Positions 43,281-53,803 of a stretch of DNA of 64,000 nucleotides are shown here, in pieces (position 1 is the stretch's first letter; every line of letters begins with the position of its first letter). The translations under genes and the position numbers were made by a program. Under the pieces are notes generated by a model that was given only the letters and a program-made list of their open reading frames with translations, made no database searches and had not been told where the DNA came from. The stretch comes from Seison nebaliae (taxonomy: Eukaryota > Rotifera > Pararotatoria > Seisonacea > Seisonidae): NCBI GenBank assembly GCA_023231475.1, contig JALJEE010002436.1, positions 62,001 to 126,000 on the forward strand, read 5' to 3'.

Positions 43281-43283
43281 TAA
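40551..43283 (+). CDS. TnT: Troponin T with alternative exons and glutamate-rich tail
   Basis: This gene encodes the tropomyosin-binding subunit of the thin-filament calcium switch of striated muscle. Exons are 40551-40576, 41417-41537, 41672-41998, 42050-42090, 42148-42201, then 42286-42322 or 42589-42625, then 42931-43050 and 43101-43283, giving 302 residues with either variant. The N-terminal half is a charged helix rich in Glu/Arg/Lys. The ELEEEKREIL ... LERQRYDLMELAER heptad region matches the troponin I/C-binding part. PKISLFSRYERVTDRRS is the diagnostic troponin T block. The protein ends in a long acidic run of Glu, a feature of arthropod troponin T. It is shorter than fly troponin T (near 400), mainly because the N-terminal part is reduced. 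An upstream exon or alternative start in the 840-base first intron cannot be excluded. Troponin I is ruled out by the absence of its GKFVKP block. Confidence 0.88.
40986..41004. repeat. ATCC simple repeat in troponin T intron 1
   Basis: A short run of about four ATCC units lies inside the first troponin T intron. Confidence 0.6.
42286..42322 (+). other. TnT: Troponin T alternative exon, variant A
   Basis: This 37-base exon encodes (V)FDFIGKQQNQAP. It has an AG acceptor, a GTAAGT donor and the same entry and exit phases as variant B. Either can be spliced to 42931. Insect troponin T has a known mutually exclusive exon pair in the same part of the protein, just before the PKI..SKYER block. Confidence 0.75.
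42589..42625 (+). other. TnT: Troponin T alternative exon, variant B
   Basis: This 37-base exon encodes (V)FDHVVKQYTSAP. It is the same length as variant A, shares the FD...KQ...AP frame, and has its own AATAG acceptor and GTAAGT donor. Including both would shift the frame (74 is not a multiple of 3), which argues for mutually exclusive use. Confidence 0.75.
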
Positions 43284-43458
43284 ATTTTAAAAAAATAGAC
43301 AACAATTTCAACAAAATTTGTTTTTTTATCCCAAAATATTTTCGGTATATGAGAAGGATGAAAATAATTATCCTTTAACTTTGCTTACGAATTATACTAT
43401 ATTCTTCATATAAATAATGAAAACAATACTTTAACGGATTGTAATAACGCGCATTATC

Positions 43459-45504
43459 ATGATACGTTATCTTCTAATCAGTCTGTTTTTTCCAATCCGT
43501 TTCTCCCTCGCAAAACGGAAAAGTACTTATTGTAAAGAGGAATTGGTGGATCAGCCGCTCAAAAATCAAATGATCTTCTACACTTACGGTAACGTATTAG
43601 ATGGTTATTATACTCACATATTAATAGGTAGTCCACCACAAACCATCCCCGTACTCATCGACACCGGAAGTTCAACATTAGCTGTTGTTTGTGTTGGTCG
43701 AGGTGCGAAGAAGAAGAAGAAGGATCAGATTAAAATGAAGAAACATATCAAATTTCATTACGAGAAATCTTTAACATATAAGGAACATAATAGTTTTTAT
43801 TTCTTTCTAATTTCATATCATATTGAATGGAAAGTTATTATAAAGGGCCAATATTCAAGAGGTGAGTGGACAGGTAGTGTAACGAAAGATGTCATCTCAA
43901 TCACCAAAGAATTACATTCATTAGCTTTTGAGTTAAATCTCAATTCTCTTTTTCTTTTATTCTTTACACATAGTTTCATATAGTTTCTATTTTATTTGTG
44001 TGAGAAGATCCAAACATATTTTTCGACCATCCACTCATTGGAGTGGTATTTTAGGTTTAGCTTATAAAAATATCGGTTATATTCGAAGGAAAAAAAAATG
44101 TAATTTTCTCGATACCGTTCCCACGATGTTATCACGACAATTTACTTTGACTCTCTGTCCTGCTACAATTATCCCAAAATTCAATGAACAATTAGAACGA
44201 ATTGGAACATTAGTTCTTGGAGAACCGGACAAAACGTCTTATCGATATAATTATTTATATACTCCCATTTGGAGGAAATGGTATTATGATATTACAATTC
44301 TTGGAATTTATTTGAATGATATTCCCCTAACAATATCTTGTAATCAAGTTTGGAATTCGATATAATAAATAAAATAATTGATTAGATCAATCAATACAAA
44401 TCGATATTAGATAGTGGAACTACAAATCTTCGATTACCTGCCATCGTTTTCCGTGCATTCATTCAACTATTCCGTCAAATAACTCGACAAAATAATCGGG
44501 AACAATTAAATCAAATTTTCTTTATAAGGAAAAAATCCAAGTTTCGTTATCCGAAGAAGGGACCGAAAATGAATTTCAAAATTCCTCACGGATTTTTCAC
44601 CGGTCAAAAATTACTTTGTGTCGATCATGGTGAGATGCCGTGGCATATATTTCCTGACGTATCGTTCGCATTACCATATGTGGCTGATTTGGGCGGAACA
44701 AGAGTCGAACATTTTTTCAAATTGATATGGCCTCCTCAATTTTATTTATATCGATTCTTCATCGATAAACATGTCAGTCATGGTGTTGATCAGATGAATT
44801 GTTATAAATTTATGATAAGTGAAACGAAATCAAGTTTAATTTTGGGAATGGTATTTCTCACCGCTTTCTCCATCAACTTCCATCGACAAGATAATCTCAT
44901 CGGATTCGCCCAATCAACATGTCCTCGACACAATTTCGAAGTGAAACGAGAAGCCATGGTAACGATGTTGTTTGATATCAATTCTCAGGCATATCAATCG
45001 GAAGATATTTACGAAAATGATTTCTCAATGACATTTTTCCCATCCGGATATTTTTTGAAACAATTTAAACGTTTATTACGATCATCATCTCAACGTTTAT
45101 TCGTTCGACATGAAATCGATCGATTCAAACAAGCAATCAGACCATATCGATATAAAATCGATTTACGTGAATGTCATGGAAAAAAACCGCAATGGGTCGA
45201 ACCATCAGTCGAATCATTATTAATCAATCCGGAAGAAAATTACGTACAATCTTATTTCTCACAAAGAAATGAATTCTTAAAAGTTATTCTACCACAACGA
45301 CTCAAATATTTCGCTATAATGACCGTCATTATACTCATCATATTGGCGATGTGTGGAGTGAATAATATTGAGAAGAAAAAAATAGCACAAAGACGTGAAG
45401 AGGAAAAGGGGGAGATAGAAATACACGAAGAAACGAGTGAAAATAAAGATAGTGGAGAAACTGATGTCACTCAAGGATTTGATGAGAATACTTATGTTTT
45501 TTAA
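43459..45504 (+). CDS. BACE: BACE-like membrane aspartyl protease
   Basis: This is a 629-residue membrane-anchored pepsin-family protease of the beta-secretase (memapsin) type. Exons are 43459-43792, 43835-43931, 44008-44347 and 44386-45504. The introns are 42, 76 and 38 bases; the 38-base one is unusually small, but removing it restores the CNQ-INQYKSILDSGTT alignment to BACE. The catalytic aspartates are D68 in DTGSS and D266 in DSGTT. Other BACE-like blocks are HWSGILGLAY, LYTPIWRKWYYD, PWHIFPDVSF and CYKFMISETKSSLILG. A signal peptide is at 1-18 and the prodomain is short. A membrane span lies near 564-582, followed by a 47-residue charged cytosolic tail. Compared with human BACE1 (501 residues) it has extra sequence between the core and the membrane span. 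Confidence 0.87.
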
Positions 45505-45926
45505 ATTTTCATTTTATTTATATTAATTTGTTTGGAATGTAAATCTCTTAAATTCTCCAATTTCACCATTTCTTTTTTGATATTCGTCAGACAAATTATA
45601 AAAATTCTTTTATGATCATTTCCTTTTGACGTATAATGAAGTACGTTGATTTGTAAACATTCTTTCGATTTTTCTTTATTTTCATTCTTCATCATTTCTA
45701 TCATCGTAATCAGATTGATGATTTGTTCTTTAGTTTCTCCGATAAGAAATGTCATCCAAAATTTACCCGATTCCATACCACAAATATTATTTTTGACTTT
45801 CTGAATTAAATTCTGTTTTAAGAATCGTTTCTCCGCCAAATAATAAACAGACGGTTCCATCTCAAAATCGTATGGCATCATTAATCGAATTTCATCGATC
45901 AGACTCTTAGCCAAATTATTTTCCAT
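45501..45926 (-). CDS. Uncharacterised 141-residue protein
   Basis: This is a single-exon frame starting at the ATG at 45926. I do not recognise the family. The sequence is mixed alpha/beta in character, rich in Lys, Ile, Asn and Glu, with no signal peptide or membrane span. The middle block (SGKFWMTFLIGETKEQIINL) and the later KRIFIICLTNIKKE strand look like a folded domain, not low complexity. Its stop overlaps the BACE-like stop on the other strand by a few bases. It is divergent from the histone-fold gene, sharing a 222-base gap that could act as a common promoter. Confidence 0.6.
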   Translation of the reverse strand: MENNLAKSLIDEIRLMMPYDFEMEPSVYYLAEKRFLKQNLIQKVKNNICGMESGKFWMTFLIGETKEQIINLITMIEMMKNENKEKSKECLQINVLHYTSKGNDHKRIFIICLTNIKKEMVKLENLRDLHSKQININKMKI

Positions 45927-46148
45927 CCGACAATCGTAAATAGTTAGAATTGCAGATGAAAAAGAAAGTTTTATGGTATTTTAAGAAAGCTGAAAAAAAT
46001 AATAAGCCATATTTTTTAATTGTGATTAGTTTTTGATTTTTAGATATTCTCTTTTGTGAGAAGAAAATTTGGAAATAATTCTGATGACTATTTGAAATTT
46101 AATTCTAGTCCAATTTCCAAAAGAATATCAAAAAGAAAAACTGAATAA

Positions 46149-46448
46149 ATGAAAAATAAGAAGGTAGAAATTGAGAGGAAAGTGATAGAGAATGTCTTTC
46201 CAATCGCTACAATTAAACGGTTAATGAGAATGTCATCATTGCCATTATGTAATATGCTTCTCACTCATCAAAGTGCAATGATAATGGATCGTTTACTTGT
46301 CTTGTTCATTCAAGAATTAATCGATGACTCGTTTGAAGTGATGCAACAAGATACGAAGAGAAAAACTCTAAAAGGCTCCGACGTAATGAATGCTATTGTT
46401 CGACATAAGAAATATATATTTTTAGATTCACTTCCATTGATGACTTAA
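46149..46448 (+). CDS. Histone-fold protein (NF-YC/POLE4/CHRAC type)
   Basis: This 99-residue intronless gene encodes one histone fold. It opens FPIATIKRLMR (the L1/alpha-1 segment as in FPLARVKRIMK of family members). The central helix is SAMIMDRLLVLFIQELIDDSF, followed by KRKTLKGSDVMNAI (compare RRTLQRSDI in NF-YC, POLE4 and CHRAC1) and then KYIFLDSLPL. The protein is little more than the fold, as in POLE4/CHRAC-type subunits of DNA polymerase epsilon or chromatin accessibility complexes. Its heterodimer partner is not in the window. Sequence is divergent, so the exact orthologue is uncertain. Confidence 0.75.
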   Translation: MKNKKVEIERKVIENVFPIATIKRLMRMSSLPLCNMLLTHQSAMIMDRLLVLFIQELIDDSFEVMQQDTKRKTLKGSDVMNAIVRHKKYIFLDSLPLMT

Positions 46449-46544
46449 GAAATTCTCTTTTTTTTCTCTTCCAAAAAGCAAATATATTTTTAAAATTTTT
46501 TATTTCAAATAAAACTTTCAATTTAAAACAAAAACATAATAAAA

Positions 46545-48318
46545 TTAGAAATTGTTTAATAAAGCTCTTTTCATTACTCGATGAACATATTTGTCTAATG
46601 GTTGAATTCCTTTAACCATCTTCAATTTATATACACTTTTCAAACGGAATTGATAATCGATAATCATCTCCGTCTCATTTCCATCTTTAACATTCGATTC
46701 ATCAACATTGACACATCCAATTAATGAAGATTTAACGTAATCCAATTGATTGTTTTCTTTAGAGAAATTTTCGATTTCATCATTCGCCGCTATCCATAAC
46801 AAACCGCGATGAGATGTGACGAAATCGAGAACGAATGAACTGGATTTTCCATCGACCACATCAGTCGCTAACGGTTGTGGGAGGAAGACATGAAGACCAA
46901 AATCGAATGTCTCAATAAACGACTCGCCTTGTAATCGACTTCTTAATTTGACAGTTTTATTTTGAATTTTTTCTTCTTTCAACATCTTACTCATTTTCCC
47001 ATCTTTCTCTGACGATATTATTTGAGTTTTTTTCTCTCTAATAAATTTTGGCATTGGATTCATCGAATTAGATTCGATATACGGATTCATTTCGACGTAA
47101 ATATTCTTCCGATTTTCTTCGTCTTCTTCAATTCTCTTCCGTGTCATAATCTCCTTCAAATCCATTAATCTAAAGTGATTGATTAATAATAAGGAGAAAT
47201 TGAGAAGAACTCTTTATTTTCCACTTTCTCAACATTTATCGAATTATTTTGTATATTTAAATTGAGTTTAAAATTCGAATGAATTTCATTCTCTTTCTCT
47301 TTCTTCAAAAGTTCTACTTCTCTCTATTTCATAAAATTGAGAATTTGATTAAAACAATCAAAAATGAACTAATTCATCTCGATGTTTGTTGGTAAGCCAT
47401 TTATTGGAAGAAGTATAATAATCATTTTGATCGTCAATAACTCGAGTTCTTTCCGAACAAGTTCGATCATATTCCAACAAACGATTCCGATGTATGATGG
47501 CTTGATTGAATGCTTCTTGTGAAAATTTCTTCGGATTATCTTTCTCATTCACCAACTTCTCATACATTTCATTTGCTTTCTTTCCTGAGAGGTTTTGTAA
47601 CTTTTTTTTCGAATTCGAACAAATCACTAATTCCCCACAGAATTTACACGGTCCTTCTCCTTCGAACTTACAAACAATTCGACCACAAGATACACAATTA
47701 TTCACTAGGGCATGTACTCGTCCTTCACAATTACAAATGGATTTATCATCTGCTTCTGAAAAAAAGAAAAAAATAATTTTTTTTAATTTTAAATTTTTTT
47801 TTTAAATTCAAATAAATTTCTGTAACAAACCATTATAATAGTAGCCGAGTGTGTTAATATAGGATATCTCATTCAAATCTTTAATAACAAATTCTTTTTT
47901 CTTCATTTTTCCAATCGATTTCATCTCAACTTTCTTAATTACTCGATCATTCTCTCTCTCAATGAACTGTTTATTTTTCTTCTTATTCTTCAATTTATTA
48001 TTCTCATTTTTCGGACTGATATTCGAAACTCCGAATGTTTTGATGAAAGATTTCTCTTTTGGAATGGATGATTCGGTCGGATATTGATTCTCATGTTGCC
48101 CATCATAAAGTTCGTTAACTTGTTTCATGACTTTATCGTCTAATTGTCGATTGTCAAGATTAGAATTGAAGAAATCATTAAATTCACTTTTCGGTAAAGT
48201 GAGTGCATATCTGAAAATAATTTAATTATTTATTTCCGTAAATGACTAAAAGAAATAACTTCAATAACTCCACATCTAATCCATGTGACATAGCAATGCT
48301 TCTCAATTTATCATTCAT
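46545..48318 (-). CDS. TRIP4: Activating signal cointegrator 1 (TRIP4/ASC-1)
   Basis: This is a 520-residue subunit of the ASC-1 complex, which acts in transcription coactivation and in rescue of stalled ribosomes. Exons are 48318-48260, 48210-47831, 47755-47370, 47323-47211 and 47169-46545; phases agree. The N-terminus (MSHGLDVELLKYALTLPKSEF) matches the TRIP4 helical start. The zinc finger follows as CNCEGRVHALVNNCVSCGRI then GPCKFCG. Next is the LLEYDRTCSERTRVIDDQNDYY block (human LLEFDRTSIRRTQVIDDESDYF). The last exon carries the ASCH domain (FLPQPLATDVVDG, HRGLLWIAA, SSLIGCVNV). Without the 46- and 41-base introns the locus would look like two separate genes. Human TRIP4 is 581 residues. 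Confidence 0.9.
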
Positions 48319-48560
48319 CTCGTTTTTTTACCAATGGATAATTATCATTACGAGAATTAATAATAAACTAAAACTTTAAATTTTTAATTGAAAATTTTCT
48401 TGATAAGAAATCCACAAATTTACCAATTCATTACTAAAGGGATTTCCTAATATTTTGTTATTGAACATCTATTATTTGTCTTTTTTTTATTTACAATTTC
48501 TTCATTCCACAAATATTATCCCAATCACTCTCATATATATTAATTTTATTATAATTAATA

Positions 48561-49007
48561 ATGGATCCATCACAAGACGTAATTGATTACGAAAATACCG
48601 AAGAATTCACTACCGTTGCTGGTCATCCATCAGCCAGTTTAGCTATTTATGCAATTTTTCCAAATGTCATAATTTATGATTTTAGTGAAAGTGTCTGGTG
48701 TACGAAAATCACGTCCAACACCAAATTCGAAACAAGTTGCACGAACGTCGACATCGAATGATGATGATCTTGGATTGGAAGAGGAGAAGAAAGATAAAAA
48801 TCAGAAAACTTTAGTTTCAGGAGCTATCGTCACAGTTTCATTTATTTCTTTCCTTATTTAATTTCCATTCAATTTATTTCGGTTTTTTAGGAGAAAGATC
48901 ATTATACTCCGTCTTCCGTAAAATCTTACCAGAATAAACCGAAACCATCAATTGAGAAACATACGAAAGGAAAACCGTTCCCAACAATCATTAATCAACC
49001 GAAATAA
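48561..49007 (+). CDS. DAP: Death-associated protein 1 (DAP1) homologue
   Basis: This is a small 113-residue cytosolic protein. Human DAP1 (102 residues) is a TOR substrate that restrains autophagy and is also linked to dormant ribosomes. Exons are 48561-48636, 48686-48834 and 48891-49007, with introns of 49 and 56 bases. Landmarks: AGHPSAMKVSGVRKSRP (human AGHPPAVKAGGMRIVQK), TLVSGAIV (human TVFISGVIA), and the end KPKPSIEKHTK...INQPK (human KPHASMDKHPSPRTQHIQQPRK). An AATAAA at 49169-49174 lies 160 bases past the stop. The start is the ATG at 48561; the leader before AGHP is acidic. Confidence 0.88.
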
Positions 49008-50091
49008 ACAAACCGTCCTCTTAAAATAACTGACATACAAATCATTTCTCTCGTCATCATTTAAAACAAATCATTTTCTTTCCACTTCATCAACTTCCAC
49101 TTATTTCACAGCTATATCGTTCGATAATTTCAACTAAAATTCACTTCCATTTACCAAAATTGTAATGAATAAATGTTAGAAGAAAATTATGAAATTAATT
49201 AATCAGTGGAAGGATTGGAATATGAAATTTCATTCGTCCGAAAACAACTCAAATTAGGAACATATGGAAATTGAAACAAATCAAATTGAACTTGCCTAAC
49301 ATGTAAATAAGAAGATCTCACGTTGAAGGTCGTCGGTAATTTCATGTTCGTCAACTATTAGGACAGAGTGACATAATAAAATAACTAACGACAATATAAT
49401 TCTTTTCATAATTCTTAAAACAAATTAAAATTTCCCTTCTTTTATTCCAAGTAATGTATTCTCTCAATATATTCTCCAAATGAGGAAGAGTAAAAATTAA
49501 TTTATGAATTTTAACTGTCACTCTTCGGTTACCCTCAAATTATTATTTGGATGTTATCATTTTAAAATTCATCTAAACTTCTTCTAGTCAGTTTTCTTTA
49601 TTAACTAATTGCTTATTAAGTAATTTTTGGTATTAACAAGAAGATAAATTATTTTTCTGATAATTTTAACGAAAATTTTTCGTTATCGCCGAATTGTTTG
49701 TCGTAATTAGAGTGATCGCTAATTTGTCGTTATAATTTTTAATTTTTTTACAATTTGTCATTAGCGTCAAAACAATTTCAATGAAAACTAAATTATATTT
49801 AATTTATTCTGACAAGTTAAATTTTCCAGAAATTTACATAGAAAATAGTAAAATATTCTTCCTAGTTTGTTTACCATTTCTTCTTTTCTACTGTCGCTTC
49901 TTTCTGATCAGCACCGTTTTCTAAGATGCTTTTATTTTTTTTATCAGTCTTTAAAATTTTGTTTAATTTTCATCATATATATTTATAGTTGAACTCCCTT
50001 GAAATTTCAAAGGGACAAATTTTCGACAATTATTTCGAGTAAATTAAATTAAGAACTGTTTTAATTTTAAGATTGATATTTTCCTAATTCG
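49008..50091. other. Intergenic region
   Basis: Contains the DAP1 3' signal (AATAAA at 49169-49174). The rest is very AT-rich with no supportable gene. Confidence 0.5.
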
Positions 50092-51734
50092 ATGCACAAA
50101 ACGGAATTGAACATTCGACTAAAATCGAGCAAGTCAGTAACATTTGCTACTCCGACAGTCCAATATTTCGATGAAGTCGAATCACTCGCTTCCAATAATG
50201 AATGGAAGAAATCATTGTTTGGCTTATTCTCATGGAATATGAACATCGTACCAGATTCATATTTAGAATATGCAGGAAAATACATATACGCTATTGGTTG
50301 TGGTAAATCGTTGAGAATAAAAGAGGATGTTCTTTTTAATAACGAAAGAATTAAAGAGAAATTTGTACGTCGATTATATCGATCAGAAAAATGGTTGAAG
50401 AAACAAATGTGTCATGGAAAGAGTAATTGGTCAGACACAAGCTTGGTGTTAAAGATTCTAATAAATTGGTCAAAAGTTCCTGAATTTGATAAATATGAAA
50501 AAGAAAATATTTTATTAGATAATATCGATAAGATTTTCAATGAGAATTGTCAGACTTGTTTGAAAGAGATATCGGTGGAGGATTTATTCTGTTATTCCAT
50601 GAAATCTTCCATAATCAATTATCAGTTTTATGGAGATAAATATCAGAATTTCTTCGAATATTTATTTATTTCAGTGAAAAATTATTTCTTGAAAATTTAT
50701 TGCCAAAATGAAATTGATGGAATTAAAATGGGTTTAACGGATGACGAATATTTGAGATTAATCAATTCCTGTGAGAACATTCTTCTCACCATTTCCAACT
50801 ATTTCATTGACAATAATATTTTCGAATTCGGGAAAGATGATGAGAAGAAATGTTTAACTATACTCTCCGTTTATCATCAATTATTCCATCACAATCTACT
50901 GTTATGTTTCATTTATAATCTCCATATTTTCGCCATAAAGAAACAGATAAATTTTGAGAATTATTTATCATACAATAAAGATTCATCGAACACTTCGCCT
51001 TTATTATTCAAAAAAATGTTATGGAAGTTCCAACGATATTTATTAATCGATCAATATTCGTTGGAAAAAGATGATGGGAAATTTTTATCTATTTTTCAGT
51101 CACTAATCTCCATGTTCCAATGCATAACATTCGATCAAGAAGAAATAGAAATTCGTTTGAAATCAAATTTGACCCTAAATAAATCACAATCAATAAATAA
51201 CTTGACTTTCCATGAAAAGTTGGCGATATCAAATAAATCATCGACTCATGAAGAGGAAAAGGAAATGAAAGATGATTCCGGATATTTCTTTTCCATTGAC
51301 AATATGCAAGACAACTGTACGAAACTTGATGTAATCGAAAATCGATTCTATTCACACTCTAATTCGAAAGAGACTGATTTAAAGAGGAATATGGAGAAAT
51401 TTCGATTTTGTAATTCTTCCATTTTAATTTTGAAAGATTCTTTTTTCTCATGTCAATGGATTAATGAGAAATCATCTATCAATATCCATATCATCGATAT
51501 GGTCGGTAGTGAATTGATAAAATTGGATGATTTGAAAAATGAACAATTTTTAAATTGTCTCAAAATGCAAGTTAATTTTTTATTATTTTTTTATTACCGA
51601 TGTTGATGATTTGTTCAGATAAATTTGGGATACGATATCTGCGAACGATTAGTGGTAAGTCATTTTTAATTTGGTTCTTTGCTTTTTTTTATAATTGCTA
51701 CGACTAACAGAGAAAATTAGAGAGTAACAATTAA
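50092..51734 (+). CDS. Uncharacterised 512-residue protein
   Basis: The family is not recognised. Exon 1 is 50092-51570, a long open frame. Two small terminal exons at 51619-51654 and 51711-51734 are inferred from phase-0 GT/AG sites and complete a C-terminus ending RKLESNN; reading straight through exon 1 would instead stop at 51604-51606. The protein is mostly helical, soluble and rich in Asn, Lys, Phe and Ile, with no signal peptide or membrane span. It has Cys-Leu pairs in the first half (CQTCLKEISVEDLFCY) and a Ser/Glu-rich linker near residues 360-400. A folded strand region follows (SSILILKDSFFSCQWI). The helical-repeat look suggests a scaffold, but no motif supports a function. Confidence 0.6.
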
Positions 51735-53803
51735 TTTGCGTCATTCTGTCTCCAAATATTTATTTCTCGATATATTAGGAAGAGGAGAAGTTCTCCTTTA
51801 AAATGGGCAATTGAAGCGCAAAGATGTTTGAATTGGAAGGAATAGAAAGTCTTATAAGATTTATAGGAAAAGTAGGAAAATTCTTTTGATTCATTCAATC
51901 ATGTAATCGAATATTGAGACTGGTATGGTGAAGACTGAGAATGATTTCTTTCAATTTTCCTCTCGTTCTCGTAGTCGTCGGTCGTGGAAAAACAATTAGT
52001 GAACTTCCGAATAAATATGGAATGAAGTATTTGAGTTGGACCGGGTGATAATAATCCGTTTATGCGTTGGTGAACAAAAATGTAAGAAATCTACTTTATT
52101 CTCCAATGCATTTAACGGTTCTCATTTTCGGTGCACATGAGAGAAATGGATGGATGTTACTACTTCTTTCGCATGCAGTTGATATAAGGACTAATTGTTT
52201 CTTCGGTGGAAGGTAATCATGGAAGATGATATACGTATATATACATATTCATTACTTTTACGTCATCAAGTTGTGTCGAATGGAAACTGAAATAATTATT
52301 GAGTAAATTGCTCGTTATATTAGTATGATCAACATTAATCCGAGTAACATTTGATATTGTTAATCGATGACTGTGCAGGAAATATGTACAACGGACATTT
52401 GTTTCCAGACTAAACTATGTTAATCATCAAGTTTACTCGTTATCTAATTGAATTCAAACTTTCTTAAACATCATTCAGAATGTATTTCCAATTTATTCTT
52501 CCTTCTTAATGCTTAATCCGCAGCTTACCTGTTATTGGTTGAAGACTTGAATGTTACATGATTAAATAGAAATGTTCATCGACTGATTAAATTGGAGTAT
52601 GAGAGGGTGATGTGAAGGCAAACAATAAGCGTCGAGAGGTGGAAGTGTTAAGATGTTACGAGTTTTCCCCACGATATTTTTAGCCTGTTATAATTTCTAT
52701 TATGATAATTCTCAATTAATGATATGAGTAATTCACATCCTAAACAGTCATTTAGCTTCATTTAATGTTTCACGATTATTAAAAAGAGCAACGACAACTC
52801 CAACTATAACTAGCAGTCTAAAATTACATTAGAACCTGATGGAAAAAGAGGACGGATATTAGTGAGTGGAAGCGAATGAAGGTTTTTTAAGAAATCGAAG
52901 TCAGTTGAGAAAGAAGAAACTAACTGACTGCTTGTTCTTTTCGTTGGTTTAAGTGAAGGAAATGTCGTTGATGGAAAGGAGTGGAATAATATAATTCGAC
53001 TAAAATGTAATTATAACATATTTGTTGGGAATGATCAAAAGGAAGAAATATATCTGTCTGTTATTTCTGACAAAGAAGGTGAGACGAGATGAATGATTAG
53101 GAGAGTAATCGATAAAGAAATTTCTCCTTTCCCATCAACCTCGACAATTGGTTAAGTAAACTCTAATCGATATTATGTAGCACGTCAGAAATAAAATCTT
53201 CTCTTTTAACCTCAACCATTCATTGAGAGACATAGAAGACAGATAATAGATTGCTCTTGTTCTCTCGTTCACTTTTGAGGTGAATCAATCTTGATTCGAT
53301 GTCGAGTGGTGTTGGCGAGGTTGAATTTTGGATGGACGAGAGAAAGAAAGAAAGAAAGAAATAATTTCGTTTTATTCCATGCGTCACTTCCGAACCGATT
53401 AACTAGAATTGTGTCAATGAACAATAATTTCGTTGAACTGATGAAGATCATTAACTAATATAATTATTTAGGTTTAGGCCAAAAATATTGCCGTAAAGAG
53501 ATCTGAATAAAATAATATTTATTGGCAATGAGATATTGATGGGTGTGTAATGGAAATTTTAAAATGATTTCCATTCATCAATTTATTCCTCTTCAACTAT
53601 CAATCATAATCTTGTGCTGTAGTGATTGAAGTGAAATAATTCTCCAAATCTCCTTAATATATGACTCCATATGACGATGATTACTTTTCCAACATTTCTC
53701 CATCGTATCGAACTTAACTAACATTAAAGATATTATAACAGAAAAATCGTTTAACTCGAGAGAAGTTCACCGTTAAGTGGTGTGAATGTAACGACAGATT
53801 AAG
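51735..53803. other. Intergenic region
   Basis: About 2.1 kb with no supportable gene on either strand. Includes a short AAAG repeat at 53341-53361. The right part is presumably the promoter of the next gene. Confidence 0.5.
53341..53361. repeat. AAAG simple repeat
   Basis: About five tandem AAAG units. Confidence 0.8.

Noticed and set aside
40551-43283. Troponin I or a generic coiled-coil protein instead of troponin T
   Set aside because: The PKISLFSRYERVTDRRS block and the C-terminal Glu run are troponin T features; the troponin I inhibitory block is absent.
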